Positions 14,068 through 19,387 of a DNA stretch of 19,387 nt are shown piece after piece (position 1 is the stretch's first letter; each line of letters starts with the position of its first letter). Position numbers and translations under genes: made by a program. The notes below the pieces were generated by a model that did not search any database, had not been told where the DNA came from, and saw only the letters and a program-made list of their open reading frames with translations. This DNA is from DATKKM01 sp036741795 (GTDB lineage Bacteria > Chloroflexota > Dehalococcoidia > SM23-28-2 > RBG-16-64-32): assembly GCA_036741795.1 (NCBI GenBank), contig DAINRO010000048.1:1-19387 (forward strand). The letters are read 5' to 3'.

Positions 14068-15504
14068 TTGGTTACCTACGCCGGAAAGGCAACCACTGAC
14101 ATTGAACTTCGCCCCGACACCGGGTCGTTCCGCGACCCCTCCGGGGGGATCCTGCTGTCGGGCGACCGCGTACTGCGCTACTTCCGTCCAGCTGCGGCCA
14201 CGCCTTTCAACCAGGTCTATGATTCCGGGATCCTGGACTCGCTCCACGTAAAGGGTTCACTCGTCGGGACTAAACTCCTGGCGCCGGCTGTCGAAGCCGG
14301 CCTCTACAGCGAGGCCATGGAAACGACTGACGGCGAAGTCGCGCTCCTCCTCGAGCACGAACGCATCCCCTTCCTCTCGTACATGTACGGGTGGCCGTTC
14401 GAGATGTTGCGTGATGCAGCGCTGTGTCAGCTCGACGTGCTGGATGAGGCCCTGTCTGCCGGATTCATGGTGAAGGACGCTACGCCCTTCAACATTCAGT
14501 TCGTCGGTTCTCGCCCCGTCTTCATCGACGTCGCTTCGATAGAACCCTACGAGGACGGACAGATCTGGACGGGCTACTCCCAGTTCTGCCGCACCTTCTT
14601 GAATCCCCTCCTCCTGCAATCGCTGAGGGATGTCCCCTTCCACCCGTGGCTGAGGCACTCCTTCGACGGCATCGACCCCCGAGACCTGAGCCGCGTGCTC
14701 GGCCTCGGCAACAAGATGCGCCCCAGCGTCTTCATCCACGTCGTTCTCCAGGCCTACCTCAACCGCCGCACCGCCGGGGCCCAGCCATCAGGCCAATCGC
14801 ATCGCCCGATCAAGAAAGAGGCGACACAGCAACTGGTCCGCGGCCTGCGCGGCACCATCTCGAAGCTTCACCGCAAGGGCTCCAAGACAACGTGGATCGA
14901 CTACGAAGATCAACTTCCTTACGCCGACGAGGCTCTCGCCGCGAAGGAACGGTTCGTCGAGGATTCCGTCCGCGGTCTGCGCCCGTCCGTCCTATGGGAC
15001 CTCGGCTGCAACCGTGGCCTCTTCAGCACACTGGCCGCAAAGCACGCGGGCTACGTCGTCGCGATGGACTTCGACGAAGCCACTGTCGGCGCCCTCTACG
15101 AGCGCGTCAAGGGCAGCTTCCCCAACATTCTTCCCCTCGTCGTCGACTTGATGAATCCCGAACCCGACCAGGGCTGGGCGCAAACCGAGCGCCAGGGTCT
15201 CGCCTCGCGTGGGCCGGCAGACTTCATCCTTGCCCTCGCTCTGGTGCACCACCTGCGCATCAGTGGAAACGTGCCTCTGTCGCGCATCTTCGCGTGGCTC
15301 CACGACATCACTCGCGCCGGGATCATCGAATTCGTGCCCCGCACTGACCCGATGGTTCAGCGTCTCCTTTCGACCCGGAAGGATGTCTACGACGACTACG
15401 AACAGGGGCCATTTGAGGCTGCCCTCACAGATGTATTCCGGATCGAAGAGCGCCTCCAACTCCCTGGGTCGGAGCGAATCCTCTACCGGTTCAGCGCGAA
15501 GTAA
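14068..15504 (+). CDS. kinase-like domain fused to a SAM-dependent methyltransferase
   Basis: A 478-residue cytoplasmic protein. The C-terminal half is a class I methyltransferase: motif I LWDLGCNRGLFS (D311, G313-G317), the acidic strand end VVAMDFDE, and a later FILALALVHHL segment. The N-terminal half has kinase-like spacing: an acceptor-loop pattern KDATPFNIQF (D137, N142) and FIDVAS (D154), giving D-x4-N and a metal-binding Asp 12 residues on, as in protein/aminoglycoside kinases. It may resemble the NoeA-type nodulation methyltransferases, a recollection that needs a search. The start is TTG 14068, with GAGG formed over the stop of the preceding gene seven bases upstream. Its TAA overlaps the ATG of the sulfatase gene (TAATG), so translation is coupled. 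Substrate unknown; a surface glycan or lipid carrier is a guess. Confidence 0.8.
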   Translation: MVTYAGKATTDIELRPDTGSFRDPSGGILLSGDRVLRYFRPAAATPFNQVYDSGILDSLHVKGSLVGTKLLAPAVEAGLYSEAMETTDGEVALLLEHERIPFLSYMYGWPFEMLRDAALCQLDVLDEALSAGFMVKDATPFNIQFVGSRPVFIDVASIEPYEDGQIWTGYSQFCRTFLNPLLLQSLRDVPFHPWLRHSFDGIDPRDLSRVLGLGNKMRPSVFIHVVLQAYLNRRTAGAQPSGQSHRPIKKEATQQLVRGLRGTISKLHRKGSKTTWIDYEDQLPYADEALAAKERFVEDSVRGLRPSVLWDLGCNRGLFSTLAAKHAGYVVAMDFDEATVGALYERVKGSFPNILPLVVDLMNPEPDQGWAQTERQGLASRGPADFILALALVHHLRISGNVPLSRIFAWLHDITRAGIIEFVPRTDPMVQRLLSTRKDVYDDYEQGPFEAALTDVFRIEERLQLPGSERILYRFSAK

Positions 15505-17183
15505 TGAACGACACCACGCTCCGCCGCGTCGGCGAGACCGGCCGGGCAGCCCTTCTCGCATTCACCGCTGTTACGCTTGGCGTCATCCAGTTCGTACAGC
15601 ACTCCTTGCCGTCGCCTGACATTGTTTGGGTCAGCTTCGAGGTCGTGCTGGTCACGCTCGCCATCTGGATCCTGATTCCCACCATCCTCATCGCTTTCGC
15701 CGATCGCGTTATTTGCTCCGCTTGGGGGGATCGCGCTGTCCTGAATTTCCGCGCCGGGGTCTTCGCTGTGGCGGGAATTCTCCTCCTGAGGTCACTTCAC
15801 GTGTACTTCGCACCGGTGGCGGCCCTCCTGGACCCAGTCGGCCCGATGGCGCTCGTGGCGTATGCGGGTGTCGCGTATCTCATGGTCCTGGCCGTGAGGC
15901 GGCGACCGGCCCAGACGTACCAGGCGGTCCTGTACCTATCGCTGGTGGCGGTGGTGTTGATTCTTTTCGCCCCAATTCAGATGGCGCCGACGCTCGATCC
16001 TCCTCACGGTGGGCATACCCGGGAAGTCCCATCTTCCGGAAGCGAAAAGGACCCCGTCTTCGTCTTTGTGCTTGACGAGCTTTCCTACACCTTGATCCAG
16101 GGCGATGGCGATCTCGATGCCGAGCGCTACCCGAACCTTGCGGCCCTGAAGAACGACTCGGTCTGGCTCACCGACGCCTCCACGAACTTCGTCCATACCA
16201 CTTTCGTCGTTCCTGACTTCATCGAAGCCGCCGAACGCCTATCGGGCGACTACGACCTCCGCATCTATGACCAGTATGCGTACGTTGAGCATTTTTTCTG
16301 GGACGACTGCGGTGTCCTCTACACGTGCAAGGGCGTGGCGCAGATGGCCGCCGGCCACAAGCTGGAACTGATGGGATCTAACTCCCGGCGCGTCGTCTAC
16401 CAGGCCGCACCTAAAGCTCTGGAGCCGCTGGTCGGGGGCCTCACTGGTTGGCTTGATGGCGGTCTGGACAACCCCGCCCCGAACGTTGACCGCCTGGGCA
16501 TGCACACCTTCACGAAACTCCAGTTCGAGACGTTCATGTCAGACGTTGACGCAGCATCGGCGCCTGGCCGGTTCCATTTCGTCCATCTGCTCCTGCCGCA
16601 CTCGCCCCTGGTCTACGAACCCGGAGGGAACGTGACCACGACCCGCGAGGACACCGGCTTCAAACAGTCGGACGACCCTTCGGCGGTCCACGAACGGTAC
16701 CGGTTGCAGATGGAGTATGTCGACGAGCTACTCGGGCGGTTCATCCAGCGACTGAAGGACGAAGGGCTGTACGAAAAAGCAACGATCGTGATCACCGGTG
16801 ACCACGGCGTCCGAGAGCATGCAGTCAACGACAACGAAGATCTCGGCCCGGAAGGCGTACCCGTCGATGACGACGTCACGCACGTGCCGTTCTTGATGAA
16901 GGCTCCGGGTCTTGCGCCCGCTGTCTCCGACGTGGACTACCAGCATGTCGATTTCGAGTCGACACTCCGCGATCTCTTGAAACTGCCTGACAATGGCTCG
17001 ACCGGCATCTCCGCATTTGCGACTGACCGGCCGGAACGGCAGCGGGTCTTCTACATCGACCAGGATAATGGGCGTTACTGGAAGTACATCCGGGACGAGA
17101 CTGATGGGAGTTGGTCACTGGACGAATACGTCGAAGAGCGGATGCCCGAGACCGCCGAGAACTTCGCTACGACTGTGGACTAG
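15504..17183 (+). CDS. membrane sulfatase / phosphoglycerol-transferase-like protein
   Basis: A 559-residue protein. Residues 1-165 contain about five hydrophobic segments; residues 185-500 form an alkaline-phosphatase-superfamily domain. Metal ligands are visible at FVFVLDELSY (D191, E192) and VITGDHGVREH (D433, H434), with the nucleophile likely T232 or T233 in NFVHTTFVVPDF and a further conserved histidine in HFVHLLLPHSPLVY. The architecture (membrane anchor, extracytoplasmic transferase) is that of lipoteichoic acid synthases, Mdo/OpgB-type phosphoglycerol transferases and related sulfatase-like enzymes. The absence of a CxPSR sequence argues against a formylglycine sulfatase. It is translationally coupled to the kinase/methyltransferase gene. 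Its stop overlaps the stop of the convergent typA gene by four bases (CTAG). It probably modifies an envelope polymer outside the membrane. Confidence 0.82.
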   Translation: MNDTTLRRVGETGRAALLAFTAVTLGVIQFVQHSLPSPDIVWVSFEVVLVTLAIWILIPTILIAFADRVICSAWGDRAVLNFRAGVFAVAGILLLRSLHVYFAPVAALLDPVGPMALVAYAGVAYLMVLAVRRRPAQTYQAVLYLSLVAVVLILFAPIQMAPTLDPPHGGHTREVPSSGSEKDPVFVFVLDELSYTLIQGDGDLDAERYPNLAALKNDSVWLTDASTNFVHTTFVVPDFIEAAERLSGDYDLRIYDQYAYVEHFFWDDCGVLYTCKGVAQMAAGHKLELMGSNSRRVVYQAAPKALEPLVGGLTGWLDGGLDNPAPNVDRLGMHTFTKLQFETFMSDVDAASAPGRFHFVHLLLPHSPLVYEPGGNVTTTREDTGFKQSDDPSAVHERYRLQMEYVDELLGRFIQRLKDEGLYEKATIVITGDHGVREHAVNDNEDLGPEGVPVDDDVTHVPFLMKAPGLAPAVSDVDYQHVDFESTLRDLLKLPDNGSTGISAFATDRPERQRVFYIDQDNGRYWKYIRDETDGSWSLDEYVEERMPETAENFATTVD

Positions 17184-19009
17184 CGCGGTGCGGACGCGTG
17201 CTTGCGTTGCCGCGCTCTCAGGTGCTGCACCAGGACGAGCTTTCGAATGCGCACGTTCTTCGGGGTGACTTCAAGGCACTCGTCCTCTCGCACAAACTCG
17301 AGCGCCTGCTCCAGCGAAAGCGACCGTGCGGGGATCAGAACCTCGGTCTGATCTTGCGTGGACGAGCGCATATTAGTCTGCTTCTTCTCCTTGGAAGGAT
17401 TCACGTCCATGTCGTCCGGACGCGGATTTTCACCCACGATCATCCCTTCGTATACGTCCACCCCCGGGCCGACGAACAAGGTGCCCCGTTCCTGTAGGTT
17501 CAGCAGTGCAAAGGCAGTAGTCGCGCCGCGCCGATCGGCCACGAGGCTGCCCGTCGGACGTGTCCGAACCTCGCCGTGCCACGGCTCGAATCGTTCGAAG
17601 ACGTGGTGGAGGATGCCAGTGCCACGCGTCTCAGTGAGGAACTCCGTATGGAAGCCGATGAGTCCGCGAGCCGGCACGATGTACTCCAAACGAACCCACC
17701 CGGTGCCGTGGTTCACCATGTGCTCCATGCGCCCCTTCCGCAGGGCCATGAGTTGCGTCACGACGCCGAGGTAGTCGTCCGGGATGTCGAGCGACAAACG
17801 TTCCATCGGCTCGTGAATCTTCCCGTCAATCTCGCGTGTTACCACCTGCGGCTTACCTACCGTCATCTCGAACCCTTCGCGCCGCATCGTCTCCACCAGG
17901 ACAGCGAGTTGCAGCTCGCCACGGCCCTGGACTTCCCAGGTCTCCGCCCGATCGGTGTTGTTCACTTTGATGGACACGTTGCCCAGCGTTTCCTGGTCGA
18001 GGCGGTTCTTCACCAGCCTCGCCGTCAGCTTGTCGCCGTCCTGCCCGGACAGCGGCGAGGTATTGATTCCGATCGTCATCGACAAACTCGGTTCATCGAT
18101 ATGGATGATCGGGAGCGGCCTGGGATCGTCGACGTCGCTCAGCGTTTCGCCGATCGTAATCTCAGGGATGCCGGCGATGGCGATGATCTCACCCGCGCCC
18201 GCCTCGTCGGCCGGCACGCGCTCTAGCGCTTCCGTAACGTAAAGTTCGGTAACTCGCAGGTTGTTGATTCCGCCGTCCGTGCGGCACCAGGCGACCATTT
18301 GTCCGCGCTTAATCGTGCCGTTCCAGACCCGGCAAAGAGCAAGCCGCCCGACATAGGGCGACGCGTCGAGGTTCGTGACCTGCGCTTGAAGTGGATGGCC
18401 GGCCTCGAACGTCGGAGCCGGAATGCGGTCGAGCAGAAGCTCGAACAGCGGCTCAAGGCTCTCGCCGGGGCGGTCTTGATCGACGGTTGCCGTTCCCGCC
18501 CGTGCGTTGGCGTAGACGATCGGGAACTCGATCTGGTGCTCGGTAGCGTCGAGGTCCAGGAACAACTCGTAGACCTCGTCGATGACTTGCTTGATGCGGG
18601 CGTCGGGGCGATCGATCTTGTTGATGACCAGAATGACCGGCAAGTCCTTTTCCAGGGTCTTGCGGAGGACGAAGCGCGTTTGAGGCAGCGGCCCCTCGCT
18701 CGCATCCACGAGCAGCAGGACACCGTCCACCATGGTCAGCCCTCGCTCCACTTCGCCACCAAAGTCGGCGTGGCCGGGCGTGTCGATGATGTTGATCTTG
18801 GTGCCGCGGTAGTTTACGGCCGTGTTCTTGGCGAGGATCGTGATCCCCTTTTCGCGCTCCAGGTCCGTGGAGTCCATGACGCGGTCGACGACGGCCTCGT
18901 GCTCGGTGAAAACGCCGGACTGCCGGAGCATTGCGTCCACAAGCGTCGTCTTGCCGTGGTCTACGTGGGCGATGATCGCCACATTTCTAATATCGCTGCG
19001 AATTTCCAT
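17180..19009 (-). CDS. typA: translational GTPase TypA/BipA
   Basis: A 609-residue ribosome-associated GTPase of normal length. G1 is AHVDHGKTT (residues 14-22), followed by the switch region with EKGITILAKNTAV, G3 DTPGHADFGGEVER and G4 NKIDRPDAR. The middle holds the domain II beta barrel and EF-G-like domains III and V, and the C-terminal domain specific to BipA contains GYRGEF-type replacements (LIGFHTEFLTETRGTGILHHVFERF) and ends in a basic tail. BipA assists 50S subunit assembly and stress or low-temperature growth. It starts at ATG 19009 without an obvious Shine-Dalgarno sequence; a weak promoter lies about 70 bases upstream. The stop overlaps that of the convergent sulfatase-like gene. 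Confidence 0.97.
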   Translation of the reverse strand: MEIRSDIRNVAIIAHVDHGKTTLVDAMLRQSGVFTEHEAVVDRVMDSTDLEREKGITILAKNTAVNYRGTKINIIDTPGHADFGGEVERGLTMVDGVLLLVDASEGPLPQTRFVLRKTLEKDLPVILVINKIDRPDARIKQVIDEVYELFLDLDATEHQIEFPIVYANARAGTATVDQDRPGESLEPLFELLLDRIPAPTFEAGHPLQAQVTNLDASPYVGRLALCRVWNGTIKRGQMVAWCRTDGGINNLRVTELYVTEALERVPADEAGAGEIIAIAGIPEITIGETLSDVDDPRPLPIIHIDEPSLSMTIGINTSPLSGQDGDKLTARLVKNRLDQETLGNVSIKVNNTDRAETWEVQGRGELQLAVLVETMRREGFEMTVGKPQVVTREIDGKIHEPMERLSLDIPDDYLGVVTQLMALRKGRMEHMVNHGTGWVRLEYIVPARGLIGFHTEFLTETRGTGILHHVFERFEPWHGEVRTRPTGSLVADRRGATTAFALLNLQERGTLFVGPGVDVYEGMIVGENPRPDDMDVNPSKEKKQTNMRSSTQDQTEVLIPARSLSLEQALEFVREDECLEVTPKNVRIRKLVLVQHLRARQRKHASAPR

Positions 19010-19076
19010 AGGTGACTGCCTGACTGGTAGAGAAGGATGGAGGACGGCCGAATCTCTGGCCGATGAATCGGAGACT

Positions 19077-19106
19077 TCTATAGTGTAGACGATTTTCGAT
19101 TGGCAG
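19077..19106 (-). promoter_or_regulatory. possible typA promoter
   Basis: On the minus strand CTGCCA (19106-19101), an 18-base spacer and TATAGA (19082-19077) match four of six positions each of the sigma70 consensus, leaving a leader of about 60 bases before typA. Weak. Confidence 0.3.
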
Positions 19107-19196
19107 GTGGATTCGAGAATGACAGGCGGCCTGCTTATCGAGCCCAGAGCGACTCACCGCAGACTCAAATGGTGGTAGCGCCAGCCTCCATCGTAG

Positions 19197-19215
19197 GCCG
19201 GACTTTCAGTCCGGC
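19197..19215. repeat. REP-like palindrome
   Basis: A perfect inverted repeat GCCGGACT-TTC-AGTCCGGC in the gap between the MFS gene end and typA. It has no T run on either side, so it is not an ordinary intrinsic terminator, though it could help end the MFS transcript. Such GC-rich hairpins often occur as dispersed copies in high-GC genomes. Confidence 0.6.
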
Positions 19216-19231
19216 TGGGCTTCGCTCTCAA

Positions 19232-19387
19232 CTACCCCTCGACTGCCTCAAGCGTCGGCGCAACCTCCCGCATTTCCCCCCGCGCGCTCCAAACCGGAGA
19301 GACCCACAACCAGGCCGCCGCCAGGAACAACCCGCACGCCGAGAACACGAGTGTCACGCGGAGTCCGAGGAACTCGCCCAGGACACC
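19232..19387 (-). CDS. C-terminal end of an MFS transporter (partial)
   Basis: The minus strand is open from the window edge to a TAG at 19232-19234, giving 51 residues: GVLGEFLGLRVTLVFSACG, then a hydrophobic helix (LFLAAAWLWVSPVW) and a polar tail ending in EAVEG. A GxLGExLGLRxTL turn before the last membrane helix and a short cytoplasmic tail are characteristic of the twelfth helix of major facilitator superfamily exporters. The rest of the gene lies beyond the window, so substrate and start cannot be judged. It is on the same strand as typA and upstream of it, separated by about 220 bases containing the REP-like palindrome. Confidence 0.7.
   Translation of the reverse strand, partial: GVLGEFLGLRVTLVFSACGLFLAAAWLWVSPVWSARGEMREVAPTLEAVEG

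Noticed and set aside
18299..19015. A 238-codon plus-strand frame opposite typA
   Set aside because: Complement of a strongly conserved GTPase; the Asp/Val/Leu-rich product is the mirror image of codon usage in typA.

Overview
The window is gene-dense, high-GC bacterial chromosome with no phage, insertion sequence, CRISPR or plasmid signs. Taxonomy is inferred only: a GlnR-type regulator with matching half-sites, short -10-to-start distances that suggest leaderless mRNAs, and the style of the PII, GS and LipA proteins would fit Chloroflexota, with a deep Actinomycetota lineage as the main alternative. Layout, left to right. (1) 1-3441: a SnoaL-like protein, then a three-gene minus-strand operon (alpha/beta hydrolase, SRPBCC protein, DinB-like protein) divergent from a TetR repressor that probably controls it. 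(2) 3520-7942: housekeeping genes: tRNA-Thr(CGT) directly behind murI, a secreted cyclophilin lipoprotein, a Kef-type cation/proton antiporter and lipA. (3) 8099-13729: a nitrogen-control neighbourhood: an orphan OmpR-family regulator resembling GlnR, two minus-strand lipid-type genes (DUF1295 membrane protein, PlsC-like acyltransferase), then amt-PII and glnA, each ending in a clear intrinsic terminator (after PII and after glnA). (4) 13862-17183: a three-gene run coding for a tiny membrane protein, a kinase-like/methyltransferase fusion and a membrane sulfatase-type transferase, which looks like a cell-surface modification unit. (5) 17180-19387: typA/bipA and the end of an MFS transporter gene. 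The main point of interest is a coherent nitrogen circuit. The orphan regulator at 8099 lacks the phosphoacceptor and switch lysine of ordinary response regulators, as actinobacterial GlnR also does functionally. Upstream of amt lie four pentamers spaced exactly 11 bp apart (GTAAT-n6-TTCAC-n6-GTAAC-n6-GTAAC), the geometry of the actinobacterial GlnR box. A single box of the same spacing lies in front of the regulator, and a looser GTnAC array lies in front of the surface-modification operon, hinting that envelope modification may share nitrogen control. Three convergent gene pairs (5249, 8758, 17180) overlap by exactly four bases at their stop codons. No gene-free stretch exceeds 300 bases. 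The larger gaps are 476-650 (only a doubtful 23-residue ORF), 7943-8098 (a possible regulatory box and heptamer repeats) and 19010-19231 (weak promoter and a palindrome).
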